NCBI GenBank assembly: GCA_020558355.1
Contig: JAJCKG010000026.1
Coordinates: forward strand, 1 to 28,626
Reading direction: 5' to 3'
From: a bacterium 210820-DFI.6.37
Lineage (GTDB): Bacteria > Bacillota > Clostridia > Peptostreptococcales > Anaerovoracaceae
Length of the DNA: 28,626 nucleotides
Under the pieces are notes generated by a model. The model had not been told where the DNA came from and ran no database searches. It worked only from the letters and a program-made list of their open reading frames with translations. The stretch's first letter is position 1; the number at the start of each line of letters is the position of its first letter. Below, in pieces: positions 1 to 7,500 of this stretch. The translations under genes were made by a program, and so were the position numbers.

Positions 1-126
1 TGCTCTGTCAAAATCGTAGTCAGCGACAACAACCTTTTCAGCCCAGTCACCTTCCACTCCTCTTCTTTCAATAATCTTTGCCGCGGAAGTACCAACGCCG
101 CCTGCTCCAATGATAAGTAGTTTCAT
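1..126 (-). CDS. Saccharopine dehydrogenase-family protein, N-terminal fragment
   Basis: Leftward gene cut by the window edge; only the first 42 residues are present. They start MKLLIIGAGGVGTSAAKI, a Rossmann beta-alpha-beta with the GxGGVG dinucleotide-binding loop, followed by a second strand ending VVVADYDFDRA. That pattern is typical of the NAD(P)-binding domain of saccharopine dehydrogenase / carboxynorspermidine synthase-like enzymes, which act on lysine or polyamine intermediates in the cytoplasm. The start is supported by a GGAGG site about 10 bases upstream. The substrate cannot be told from this fragment, and other Rossmann enzymes are possible. It is divergent from the LuxR-type gene at 440. 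I saw no convincing promoter for it. Confidence 0.7.
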   Translation of the reverse strand, partial: MKLLIIGAGGVGTSAAKIIERRGVEGDWAEKVVVADYDFDRA

Positions 127-366
127 CTTCTTCTAACCTCCAGTTTCTAGTTTGATTTGCGCCTGTGCGCGTAACGCAATAATAAATGAGTACAAGTACA
201 TTGTTTTGTTGCGTCTGTAATTATGTTCGAGTCCATCTTATAAAAGAAAAGAGGAAAAAACAATTAGCCACCAGGTCCAAATGCCTGAAAATTCACAAGA
301 AACAGATATGGACCACATGGGTTATAAGGCTGAATTTTCAATGGATTTAGGGAATTGTGCATTTTT

Positions 367-394
367 TTGTCTGATACGGAAATTGTGCTATAAT
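367..394 (+). promoter_or_regulatory. Sigma-A promoter for the first membrane LuxR gene
   Basis: TTGTCT (367-372), a 16-base spacer and TATAAT (389-394), placing transcription start near 401, about 40 bases before the ATG at 440. The rest of the 127-439 intergenic stretch has no gene. It holds an inverted repeat, TGAAAATTCA (286-295) and TGAATTTTCA (331-340), upstream of the -35. A direct repeat of about 10 bases (GAATTGTGC / GAAATTGTGC) flanks the -35 and touches the -10 region. Both are possible regulator sites. Confidence 0.6.
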
Positions 395-439
395 AAATAG
401 AAACGAAGAGCTTCGATGAATAAGAATTCGGGAGTTAAA

Positions 440-1432
440 ATGTATATTAATTTAGTGTTTTTTGAATACCTGGCTTCTGTTTTTTCCGGACTGATGGGCT
501 GTGTCTTTTTGGCGGTAATAGCGGTAAAAGGGTCCGGCAGGGATTGGAAGTGCCGATACGCGTTTTTGTTTATGGCCGCTTCCCTGCTTTACCGTTTTTT
601 ATATTTTCTTTTTTACTACAGAGAAATTGTGCTGGGAGAGATGGAATTTCCGCTTCCTTATCGTGTGCTTGATTATATCATCAGCTGCAGCGTCGCGTTC
701 TTCTGGATCCTGCTGCTGGAACATCTGGGAGATGGAGAAAAAAAGAAAACAGGCGCTGTTCCCGCCGCGGCGGCGCTTACAATCACAAGAACGGTGGCCA
801 GCTGCGTTATGGCCATCTGCTTTATGGATGGATATTATTATATCGGCAATCAGCCCGTCGCCAGAGCGCTGTCTGTAATCGGCACAGGCTCGATGATCCT
901 GATGACTATTCTGATTCTTGACTGCTGCAGAAAAGCGGCGCGGGCCAGTTCTCTCTCAGCGGTAAAAATCTATATTATTTTTGTTTCCGCCGCGTTAATT
1001 CTCGCGGAGATCCCGCAGGAGGGGGCCAGCTATATGCTTTACTTTGAAAACCTGGGAGCTTCCGCGTGGAGTCTGGAAACCTTTGATCCTACAGGGCCAT
1101 TGTTTTTGCTCATTAATCTGGCGACCCTGCTTTATATTTTCCAGGCATTTGTATCAAAATCCTTTGCCAACACAGAAAACAGCCGCCTCTATGAAAGCCA
1201 GGAGCGAAAGCGGCCGGAGGATCTGTTGGATCTGGCCGCAGAGTATTACAAGCTGACGAAAAGAGAGCGGGAAGTGGCCGGCCTTGTATATGAAGGTCTA
1301 TCAAACCCGGACATCGTGGATAAATTGTGTATCTCCCGCAATACAGTAAAACAGCATGTCCAGAACATATATGGGAAGCTGGGTGTTTCCACAAGGATCG
1401 AGCTGATACACCTGATTAATTCCCAGAAATAA
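440..1432 (+). CDS. Membrane-anchored LuxR-family transcriptional regulator
   Basis: 330-residue protein. About seven hydrophobic segments fill the first 240 residues, followed by a short polar linker and a C-terminal LuxR/NarL-type helix-turn-helix (about residues 258-328) with LTKREREV, GLSNPDI, LCISRNTVKQH and KLGVSTRIEL. The family binds DNA through this last domain; the membrane part probably senses a ligand or membrane state, but no known sensor domain is recognised. The ATG at 440 is chosen because GGGAG lies 5 bases upstream. An in-frame ATG at 416 would add eight residues but has only a weak site. It is a paralogue of the protein at 3197-4198 (complement), with the same architecture and closely matching HTH. 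The next gene is a lipoprotein esterase, a plausible target or partner. Confidence 0.85.
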   Translation: MYINLVFFEYLASVFSGLMGCVFLAVIAVKGSGRDWKCRYAFLFMAASLLYRFLYFLFYYREIVLGEMEFPLPYRVLDYIISCSVAFFWILLLEHLGDGEKKKTGAVPAAAALTITRTVASCVMAICFMDGYYYIGNQPVARALSVIGTGSMILMTILILDCCRKAARASSLSAVKIYIIFVSAALILAEIPQEGASYMLYFENLGASAWSLETFDPTGPLFLLINLATLLYIFQAFVSKSFANTENSRLYESQERKRPEDLLDLAAEYYKLTKREREVAGLVYEGLSNPDIVDKLCISRNTVKQHVQNIYGKLGVSTRIELIHLINSQK

Positions 1433-1445
1433 CGGAAGGATCGCC

Positions 1446-1478
1446 TTTCAAATCGTGAAAATCCCCCAGCTGGGGGAT
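1446..1478. promoter_or_regulatory. Adjacent hairpin and 18-bp perfect palindrome
   Basis: TTTCA-AATCG-TGAAA (1446-1460) is directly followed by the perfect palindrome ATCCCCCAGCTGGGGGAT (1461-1478). It lies 29 bases after the LuxR stop and about 60 bases before the esterase start. No T-run follows, so it is not a normal intrinsic terminator. An operator for a dimeric regulator such as the neighbouring LuxR proteins is possible but unproven. Confidence 0.45.
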
Positions 1479-1540
1479 GGACGCAAGAACCTCTTTTCAA
1501 CTAGACTTATCACACAAAGACTTGGAAGGAGGTTTTTTGA

Positions 1541-3115
1541 TTGAAAAAGAAATTGTTTATGATGAGCTGCTGCCTAGTTTTGTGCCTTGCCTGTCTTCTT
1601 GTACTCGCGGGATGCAAAGAGGAAAATGAGACGGAAACCAACGCGGCGCTGACCGAGTTTGATCTTGGCACAGTCAAGGGCACAGTTTCCACAGCGTCTG
1701 ACGGAACAGAGGTAGAAGTGTATAAGGGAATTCCATTTGCGACCTTTGAAAAACGCTTTGGGGCTTCCACACTAAAAACAGAAGACCTGGGTGAATTTGA
1801 CGCAAGCTCTTTCGCTCCGGCGCCTTATCAGCCAACGGACAGCCAGGAAGCCGCAAAAAACGAGACGGATTGTCTGGGCTTGAACATTTACGTGCCTGAA
1901 ACCGCGAATAAAGAAGACCTGCCGGTTTATGTCTGGATCTATGGAGGCGCGAACATTACAGGAAGCAGCGATGATCCACTCTATGATTTTACAAATCTGG
2001 CTTCATCGGGCATTGTCTGCGTAACCTTTAACTATCGTGTCAACAGCCTTGGCTTTTCCGCTTTTGAACTGGATGACGGCACCCTGGTATCTAACGCGGC
2101 GCTGAGCGATATGGTAAATGCTTTGCAGTGGGTGCGGAACTACATCGGCGCTTTTGGAGGCGACCCTGACCGAGTAACAATCGGGGGAGAATCAGCCGGA
2201 GCGTATAATGTCAGCTACCTATTGACCAGCGCGAAAGCGAAAGGACTCTTTTCACAGGCGATTATGGAAAGCGGCGGCGATCTGGGCTGGTCAAAACAGC
2301 AGGGTCTGTCAGTGACAAAGAATTTTTCGGATTTTTTCAGCGGAAAGCAGGTGAAAAGCTCACAGGAAGCGTATGAGATCCTTAGCGGGGGAGAGCCGTA
2401 TGACGTGGCGAAATGGAGCTATGACAGTATGAACGATTCTTCCATGTTTTATCTGCTGGACGCTTACGGGCTGCAGGATGGGTCCTATCTGCCGGAGAAC
2501 GCTGACCAGAAAGTCAAGAAGAGTGACATCAATCCTGTGAAGCTGATGGTAGGGCAGAATGCCAATGAATATACGATGTATTTATACGAAGACATGACCA
2601 TGACTTATTTTGACAAGCTGATCGAAAGCTACTTTGGGGAAGACTATATTTCTGCTTTTCGGGACTATTTCAAGCTGAGTGAGAAGTCCTCGGAAGAAGA
2701 GATCCGGAACGCGATTACTGATTTAGGGAATGTCTGCTTCCTGTATGATTCTTATTTCTTGCTGGACGCGCAGGCCAAGGCTGGAATGGATACATACTGT
2801 TATTATTACCAGTATCTGAGCGGAGATGAGGCCGCTTATCACGGCTCTGAGCTTCCGCTGGTCTACAAAACGGATACGGATGAAGCCGCTTCCCAAGTCT
2901 CAGATCTGATGTTTAACGCCTGGGTGAACTTTATCAAATACGGAGATCCAAACGGCAAGGACGGGTCTGAGCTGGCAGTAAAATGGCCGGGCTATACGGC
3001 AGATGAAAAGCAGGTCTTGTATTTTGACGAGGAATCAAAGGCCGGCGATTTCAGCCAGAAGGAGAAGGAAACGGTACATTTTATACTGGAGACCTTATAC
3101 GATTACTCTTTTTAA
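1541..3115 (+). CDS. Type B carboxylesterase lipoprotein
   Basis: 524 residues; the start is TTG with GGAAGGAGG 8 bases upstream. The N-terminus is a lipoprotein signal ending in the lipobox LAGC, so Cys25 would be lipidated and the enzyme anchored outside the membrane. The rest is an alpha/beta-hydrolase of the carboxylesterase/cholinesterase type. Visible elements are an ETDCLGLNIYVP block, an oxyanion-hole region IYGGANITG (YGG rather than the usual HGG), the nucleophile elbow GGESAGA with Ser218, and a C-terminal AYHGSELPLVY that supplies the catalytic His. It probably hydrolyses carboxylic esters or amides at the cell surface; the substrate is unknown. Two membrane LuxR regulators flank it. 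The length is near the family norm of about 500-550. Confidence 0.88.
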   Translation: MKKKLFMMSCCLVLCLACLLVLAGCKEENETETNAALTEFDLGTVKGTVSTASDGTEVEVYKGIPFATFEKRFGASTLKTEDLGEFDASSFAPAPYQPTDSQEAAKNETDCLGLNIYVPETANKEDLPVYVWIYGGANITGSSDDPLYDFTNLASSGIVCVTFNYRVNSLGFSAFELDDGTLVSNAALSDMVNALQWVRNYIGAFGGDPDRVTIGGESAGAYNVSYLLTSAKAKGLFSQAIMESGGDLGWSKQQGLSVTKNFSDFFSGKQVKSSQEAYEILSGGEPYDVAKWSYDSMNDSSMFYLLDAYGLQDGSYLPENADQKVKKSDINPVKLMVGQNANEYTMYLYEDMTMTYFDKLIESYFGEDYISAFRDYFKLSEKSSEEEIRNAITDLGNVCFLYDSYFLLDAQAKAGMDTYCYYYQYLSGDEAAYHGSELPLVYKTDTDEAASQVSDLMFNAWVNFIKYGDPNGKDGSELAVKWPGYTADEKQVLYFDEESKAGDFSQKEKETVHFILETLYDYSF

Positions 3116-3130
3116 AAAAGAAGAAAACCA

Positions 3131-3173
3131 AAAAGCGGATGCCCTCAAGATCGCTGAAGGCATCCGTTTTTTT
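3131..3173. terminator. Bidirectional intrinsic terminator
   Basis: Stem CGGATGCC (3136-3143) with GGCATCCG (3159-3166), followed by seven T and preceded by an A-run. It lies between the convergent esterase and the second LuxR gene and can serve both strands. Confidence 0.88.
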
Positions 3174-3196
3174 ATCTGAATTTCCAAAAGCCACAG

Positions 3197-4198
3197 TTAA
3201 GGCAGCTGCGGATGGTTCTGCGTCTGAATCAGATGGACCAGCTCCATCCTTGTAGAAACATCCAGCTTTTCAAAAATATTATGCATGTGCCGCTTTACCG
3301 TATGCTTGGAGATAAACAGCTTTTCCGCAATATCCGGATTGCTGAGCCCCTGGTAGGCCAGAATCATTACATCCCGCTCCCGCTCTGTGAGACGGTGGCT
3401 TTCCGCGACCAGATCGAGAACCTCTTCCTCAGAAAGGGTTTGGGGAGAAGCGGGTTTGCTTCCGAAATAAATTGGTGAAAAGTCTTTTTTATATACATAA
3501 AGAATGGTCAGCAGGTTGGTAATCAGCAGCAGGATAGAAGTGACCGCGTACAGATTGGAGCACAGCGCGGATACAGAAATAGCCCGAATAAAGACAAAGG
3601 CTACAACAATATTGTTCCAAAGCACGTTAAAGCATACAACAATGCTGACTACAATGACATATCTCCGGCTGCTGGCGTCCACCAATTCCCGGAATCCCAG
3701 AAGGAGATAGGCCAGTGTAAACACAATAATCGTAATGGCCAGAACCGCTTCTGACAGCAAAACCGCAATCTCAGCGCCAAAGGAGTCCGTCGTATAATAT
3801 TCATCCAGAAGGAAAATGGAGGACGCGGCGGAAACGGCCATCAAAAACGTAAAGACCGGCGTAGTACATTTTCTCCAGAACTGCATCTTTGGGTTGGGGG
3901 ACACAATGATGGCGTCCATCAGCTTGAGCCAGCTGAGCCCCATAGCGTAAAAAATAATGGCGTCCAGTCCCCGCAGAAAAATGCCCGCGGCAAACTTTCC
4001 CAGAATCAGCTCTCTGTAATAGGTGATATAGTAAAAGAGTCCCAGAATTGCTGAGACGATAACAAAATTCAGCATAGCGCTCATCAGTCGGGATTTGCCG
4101 GAATCGTTGTGCTTGATGATCACAATAACCAGGGTGATGGCCTGCAGACTGGCAAAACACATGAGTGTATAAGCGATAAACATAGTGTTGGATATCAT
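3197..4198 (-). CDS. Membrane-anchored LuxR-family transcriptional regulator (paralogue)
   Basis: 333-residue leftward protein. About seven transmembrane segments cover roughly residues 5-235, then a linker and a LuxR/NarL helix-turn-helix near the C-terminus with LTERERDV, GLSNPDIAEKL, ISKHTVKRHMHNIF and KLDVSTRMEL. These blocks match the regulator at 440-1432 almost position for position, including the LDL(A/V)AE lead-in, so the two are paralogues. The start has AGAGG 7 bases upstream. It has its own extended -10 promoter and a leader with a terminator-like hairpin. The ligand is unknown. Convergence with the esterase and shared architecture with the first regulator suggest a small membrane-signalling cluster, which is an inference. 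Confidence 0.85.
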   Translation of the reverse strand: MISNTMFIAYTLMCFASLQAITLVIVIIKHNDSGKSRLMSAMLNFVIVSAILGLFYYITYYRELILGKFAAGIFLRGLDAIIFYAMGLSWLKLMDAIIVSPNPKMQFWRKCTTPVFTFLMAVSAASSIFLLDEYYTTDSFGAEIAVLLSEAVLAITIIVFTLAYLLLGFRELVDASSRRYVIVVSIVVCFNVLWNNIVVAFVFIRAISVSALCSNLYAVTSILLLITNLLTILYVYKKDFSPIYFGSKPASPQTLSEEEVLDLVAESHRLTERERDVMILAYQGLSNPDIAEKLFISKHTVKRHMHNIFEKLDVSTRMELVHLIQTQNHPQLP

Positions 4199-4243
4199 GA
4201 ATTTTCCTCTTCTGACATAATTACTCCGATTTGTATTTCATAC

Positions 4244-4271
4244 AAAAATCAGGAAGGTAGCCCTTCTGATC
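4244..4271 (-). terminator. Possible attenuator hairpin in the leader of the second LuxR gene
   Basis: Read on the minus strand, ATCAG-AAGG-GCTA-CCTT-C-CTGAT forms a bulged stem followed by five T, about 10-35 bases after the predicted transcription start and upstream of the ATG. Next to it, a second hairpin (TTTGTAT-TTC-ATACAAA, 4230-4246) shares bases with the T-run. The two structures could compete. Function not shown. Confidence 0.4.
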
Positions 4272-4285
4272 TACCCAGCAGTAAA

Positions 4286-4314
4286 AGTATAGCACTTGGA
4301 GCGGTATTTTTCAA
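4286..4314 (-). promoter_or_regulatory. Extended -10 promoter for the second LuxR gene
   Basis: Minus strand: TTGAAA (4314-4309), a 17-base spacer and TATACT (4291-4286) preceded by TGC, giving an extended -10. Predicted transcription start near 4279, leaving a leader of about 80 bases. Confidence 0.7.
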
Positions 4315-4385
4315 ATGTGTAATTTTTTAAACAATTTAAAGCAAATGAATGATGAATCAAAAGCAAAATTGTCTCTGGAAAATAG

Positions 4386-4418
4386 TTGACAAAGACAGAA
4401 TATTCAAAGTAATATAAT
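4386..4418 (+). promoter_or_regulatory. Promoter of the aldehyde oxidoreductase transcript
   Basis: TTGACA at 4386-4391 with TAATAT (4410-4415, 18-base spacer) or the overlapping TATAAT (4413-4418, 21 bases). The former is better spaced. Transcription would begin about 4422-4426, just before the riboswitch-like leader. Confidence 0.6.
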
Positions 4419-4442
4419 AGATGAAACAAAGATATTATAGAA

Positions 4443-4579
4443 GACTCCGATTTCCGTCAGACACCCTGTGCCAGCGGAAACGTTAGGGTAGCGGGAGCGA
4501 TTCCGCTGCCTGCCATTGTGCGAAGGAGACCTGATTATGTAATCACGGCAGCCTGCGCACTTTTTTTGCGGATTACATA
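4443..4579 (+). promoter_or_regulatory. Probable molybdenum/tungsten cofactor (Moco-type) riboswitch
   Basis: A structured leader of about 190 bases precedes the aldehyde oxidoreductase. Visible parts: ACTCCGA at the 5' side; ACCCT...AGGGT (4463-4487) enclosing AGCG-GAAA-CGTT with a GNRA tetraloop; GTAGCGG/CCGCTGC closing a GAGCGATT loop; then TGCCATTG and GAAGGAGAC. These blocks resemble my recollection of the Moco RNA motif consensus, and the downstream gene needs a pyranopterin cofactor. Expression platform: GTGCG (4518-4522) pairs with CGCAC (4556-4560), directly followed by seven T, a terminator. TATGTAATC (4536-4544) can instead pair perfectly with GATTACATA (4571-4579). A further hairpin, ACATAG-GAAGG-CTATGT, overlaps that arm. 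Whether it senses Mo- or W-cofactor cannot be told. Confidence 0.68.
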
Positions 4580-4617
4580 GGAAGGCTATGTTTATCGTGA
4601 AAGGTGGATGATGTACA

Positions 4618-6501
4618 ATGATCAAAGAGGCAAAACTATTATATGTAGATTTAAACGCAAAGAAGACCGAGGTCAAGACCCTGGACCCGGAGACCTACAG
4701 AAAATATCCCGGCGGCTCCGCTTTGGGTATGTACCTTATGCTGAAAGAAATGGATCCGCGGGTGGATCCGCTTTCTCCGGAAAATATGCTGATTTTTTCA
4801 GTTTCTCCCCTGACTGGGATCCCCATCAGCGGACAAAGCCGTATGTGCGTTACTACAAAGAGCCCGCTGACAGGAACGGCAGGAGATTCACAGGTGGGAG
4901 GCTTTATTCCGGCGGTTTTAAAAGCCAATGGCTGGGACGGGATCGTCTTAACCGGCAAGGCGGAAAGGCCGGTATATCTGTATATTGAAAAAGAGAAAGT
5001 CGAGCTTCGCGACGCGGAAAAGCTTTGGGGAATGTTTACCGGTGACGCGGAAAACGCGATTGCGCGGGAATTGGGCCATAACCGGTTCGAAGCTTCCATT
5101 ATTGGACCGGGCGGAGAAAACCAGATCCCGTACGCGGCGATTATGCACAGGCGCAGCCGGGCCAACGGACGAAACGGAGTTGGAGCTGTGATGGGTTCCA
5201 AAAATCTGAAAGCTCTGGTGGTCAAAGTAGCGCCGCCGATCATGCCTGAGGATCCGGAGCGGATGAAGAAAACTTTGACGCTGAATGTAAAAGATAAAAT
5301 GGCGGCGAATGAGGTTATTGTAGACACCTCTCTTAATGGCTCAGCAGGATGTGTGGATGGACACGCCGCGGAGGGCTTTCTTCCTTCCTACAACTGGGAA
5401 AAGGGCATCATGGATGACTGGATCAAGACGGCGGGAACTACCATTACAGAGACAGTCTTAAAAAGGAGAGAAACCTGCTTTGGCTGCGCGATTCGCTGCA
5501 AGGGAGTTGTAGAGATTCCAGGAAAAGCGGATCCGGAATACGGCGGGCCGGAATATGAGACCTGCGCTACCTTTGGGTCCTACTGCGGAAATACAGATCT
5601 AGGAGAGATCTGCCACGCCAACCAGCTGTGCAATATGTTCGGCCTGGATACCATCACCTGCGGAGCGACTATCGCGTGGGCTATGGATTGCTTTGAAAAA
5701 GGGATTCTTACAGAAAAGGATACGGACGGCCTGGAGCTGAAATTCGGAAACGGGGCGGTATTCGATGAATTGATAAAAAAGATTGCCCGTAAGGAGCCGG
5801 GAATTGGAGCCCTGCTGGCTAAGGGGAGCGCCGCGGCCGCGAAGGAGCTGGGACCGGAAGCGGAAGAACTGGTGGTAGCCTGCAAAGGGCAGGAATGGCC
5901 GGCCCATATGGTTCAGTTCAAGCCGAATCTGGCGCTCAATTACGCGGCAAATCCTTTTGGCGCTGATCATCAGTCCTCGGAACACGATCCGGCTCTTATG
6001 GCGCCGGATGACGATCAGAACTGGATCTGGCCCAATATGCTGGATCACTTTGAAAAGTGTGATCGCTATGGTGTTCTGGATAATAATAAAGCGCGCTTTG
6101 CGTATGCAACTCAGAAGTTTTACGCGATGATGGATACCTTATGTCTCTGTCAGTTCGCGTGGGGTCCTGCGTGGCAGCTTTACGGCCCTCAGGACCTGCT
6201 GAACTTCTGTAAATACGGAATCGGATGGGAGACCTCCATTGAAGAGCTGCAGGAGATCGGCGAGCGCCGGATCAATATGATGCGTTTGTTCAATCAGAAA
6301 CTGGGATATACAAGAAAGGATGACACCCTGCCAAAAAAAGCCTTCCTGCCTATCGAAATCGCGGACGGTGAAATTGCGCAAATCACACCGGAGCAGTTTG
6401 AGGAAACACTGACAGAATATTACCGGTACGCGGGATGGGATATCGAAACAGGAAATCCAACGCCGGAAACCATCCGGCGGCTTGGGCTGGAATGGGTGTA
6501 A
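4618..6501 (+). CDS. aor: Tungsten-type aldehyde:ferredoxin oxidoreductase
   Basis: 627 residues, the usual length for the family. Aldehyde:ferredoxin oxidoreductases interconvert aldehydes and carboxylic acids using a tungsten (or molybdenum) bis-pyranopterin and a [4Fe-4S] cluster, with ferredoxin as partner, in the cytoplasm. The N-terminal domain contains the pyranopterin-binding GGSALG and QSRMCVTTKSPLTG regions. Cluster cysteines appear as CFGCAIRC (Cys287, 290, 294) with a C-terminal cysteine region, DTLCLC (509, 511). Start at 4618: GGTGG 10 bases upstream; nearby ATGs at 4608 and 4611 are out of frame. A sulfur-carrier gene follows after 9 bases. The riboswitch-like leader suggests control by cofactor supply. 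Substrate is inferred only: the neighbouring arylpyruvate operon makes aryl acids or aldehydes plausible. Confidence 0.93.
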   Translation: MIKEAKLLYVDLNAKKTEVKTLDPETYRKYPGGSALGMYLMLKEMDPRVDPLSPENMLIFSVSPLTGIPISGQSRMCVTTKSPLTGTAGDSQVGGFIPAVLKANGWDGIVLTGKAERPVYLYIEKEKVELRDAEKLWGMFTGDAENAIARELGHNRFEASIIGPGGENQIPYAAIMHRRSRANGRNGVGAVMGSKNLKALVVKVAPPIMPEDPERMKKTLTLNVKDKMAANEVIVDTSLNGSAGCVDGHAAEGFLPSYNWEKGIMDDWIKTAGTTITETVLKRRETCFGCAIRCKGVVEIPGKADPEYGGPEYETCATFGSYCGNTDLGEICHANQLCNMFGLDTITCGATIAWAMDCFEKGILTEKDTDGLELKFGNGAVFDELIKKIARKEPGIGALLAKGSAAAAKELGPEAEELVVACKGQEWPAHMVQFKPNLALNYAANPFGADHQSSEHDPALMAPDDDQNWIWPNMLDHFEKCDRYGVLDNNKARFAYATQKFYAMMDTLCLCQFAWGPAWQLYGPQDLLNFCKYGIGWETSIEELQEIGERRINMMRLFNQKLGYTRKDDTLPKKAFLPIEIADGEIAQITPEQFEETLTEYYRYAGWDIETGNPTPETIRRLGLEWV

Positions 6502-6510
6502 AGAAAAGCT

Positions 6511-6705
6511 ATGAATGTAACAATTAATAAAAAACCGCAGCAGCTGGAAGATGGCGTTACTGTCTCAGAGCTGCTGAAATTGAGAAAGATGCGCAGAGCT
6601 GCTGTCTGGATTAACGGAACGCAGCTGCTGTCCGCGGAATATGAAACCTGCCAGATCAAAGAGGGAGATGAGATTCGTCTCCTTCGGATCATGGCGGGAG
6701 GATGA
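6511..6705 (+). CDS. MoaD/ThiS-family sulfur carrier protein
   Basis: 64 residues with the ubiquitin-like (beta-grasp) pattern and a C-terminal Gly-Gly (MAGG) that would be adenylated and thiocarboxylated. Such proteins deliver sulfur for molybdopterin (MoaD) or thiazole (ThiS) synthesis. It starts 9 bases after the aldehyde oxidoreductase stop with a poor ribosome-binding site, so translation is probably coupled. Being in one transcript with a tungsten enzyme argues for a role in pyranopterin dithiolene formation rather than thiamine. No MoaE or MoeB is nearby. A strong terminator follows directly. Confidence 0.85.
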   Translation: MNVTINKKPQQLEDGVTVSELLKLRKMRRAAVWINGTQLLSAEYETCQIKEGDEIRLLRIMAGG

Positions 6706-6721
6706 ACTTTATCTTCACGAG

Positions 6722-6749
6722 ACAGGCTCCCTTTTGGAGCCTGTTTTTC
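6722..6749 (+). terminator. Intrinsic terminator after the aor operon
   Basis: Perfect 9-bp stem ACAGGCTCC / GGAGCCTGT with a CTTTT loop, running into TTTTCTTT. Confidence 0.92.
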
Positions 6750-6805
6750 TTTGCCGCACGCGGAAGCTTTTGCGGTTTTAGGCGGAAAATGGGGAAAGTT
6801 GCACG

Positions 6806-6844
6806 GTGACAGCGGTACTTTTTCCCAGTACAATTAAAATGTAC
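6806..6844 (+). promoter_or_regulatory. Promoter with overlapping palindrome for the small secreted protein
   Basis: GTGACA (6806-6811), a 17-base spacer and TACAAT (6829-6834). An inverted repeat, GTACA-N7-TGTAC (6828-6844), covers the -10 and the predicted start, which is where a repressor would bind. A near-palindrome around TAACGTTA lies further down the leader, just before the ribosome-binding site. Confidence 0.5.
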
Positions 6845-6925
6845 ACAATAAAAAGAAGAACAAGCCCGGTTTTTACATATTTATTATCCCAGCTGGTTGT
6901 GTAACGTTATACAAAGGAGAAAACC

Positions 6926-7396
6926 ATGAAAAGAAAGATTGCCGGGCTTTTATGCGTACTGGCCATACTGGCCGTAGCGACAGGATTGGGATTCGCGGAA
7001 ACCGAAAAGACGCCGGAGGCTGTCAAAGCCAACGCGGCCGTGGATGAAGAGAGCCTTTCGGACGTGAATTTTACCGCGTCTTTGGAGTTTGACGCGGCGA
7101 TGGATGATCATGTGGTGCTGAAAATCACAAATTATGGAGCAAGAAATATGCGGATTTTTTCGCAGGCGCATTATATGGACCAGATCGGGTCAGCAGGCTC
7201 CTGGGACTGCAGCGCAGGGGAAGAGGATATCATTGCGGGTCCGAAACAGACCGAATATATCAGCTTTCATATGAAAAAAGCAGTTGCCCATGGAGACAAT
7301 TCCATATTGGCCTTTTTCTTTCAGTATGATGGACATTGGTATCTTGGAAAAGTTGGTGAGAACAACGGAATCGAATACTTCCAGCAGCACGATTAA
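6926..7396 (+). CDS. Small secreted protein of unknown function
   Basis: 156 residues. The N-terminus, MKRKIAGLLCVLAILAVATG, is a signal peptide with probable cleavage after GFA, so the mature protein is exported. No lipobox and no known catalytic motif. The mature part is predicted to be beta-rich, with LKITN, RNMRIFS and FFFQYDGHWY blocks. These blocks line up with the C-terminal domain of the secreted fibronectin-III protein at 11937-12719, suggesting a shared extracellular beta-sandwich domain. The start has AAAGGAG 5-6 bases upstream. It is a single-gene transcript with its own promoter and terminator. Function not recognised. Confidence 0.75.
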   Translation: MKRKIAGLLCVLAILAVATGLGFAETEKTPEAVKANAAVDEESLSDVNFTASLEFDAAMDDHVVLKITNYGARNMRIFSQAHYMDQIGSAGSWDCSAGEEDIIAGPKQTEYISFHMKKAVAHGDNSILAFFFQYDGHWYLGKVGENNGIEYFQQHD

Positions 7397-7500
7397 GCGT
7401 GTTTTGGAAAAGCTGCGCGGGGCCAGATCGATCCAGAAAAAGGAAATTGTGAACCCTTACAAACCGAAACCTGACCGATTCATAGGGCCAGAGCCGCTAA

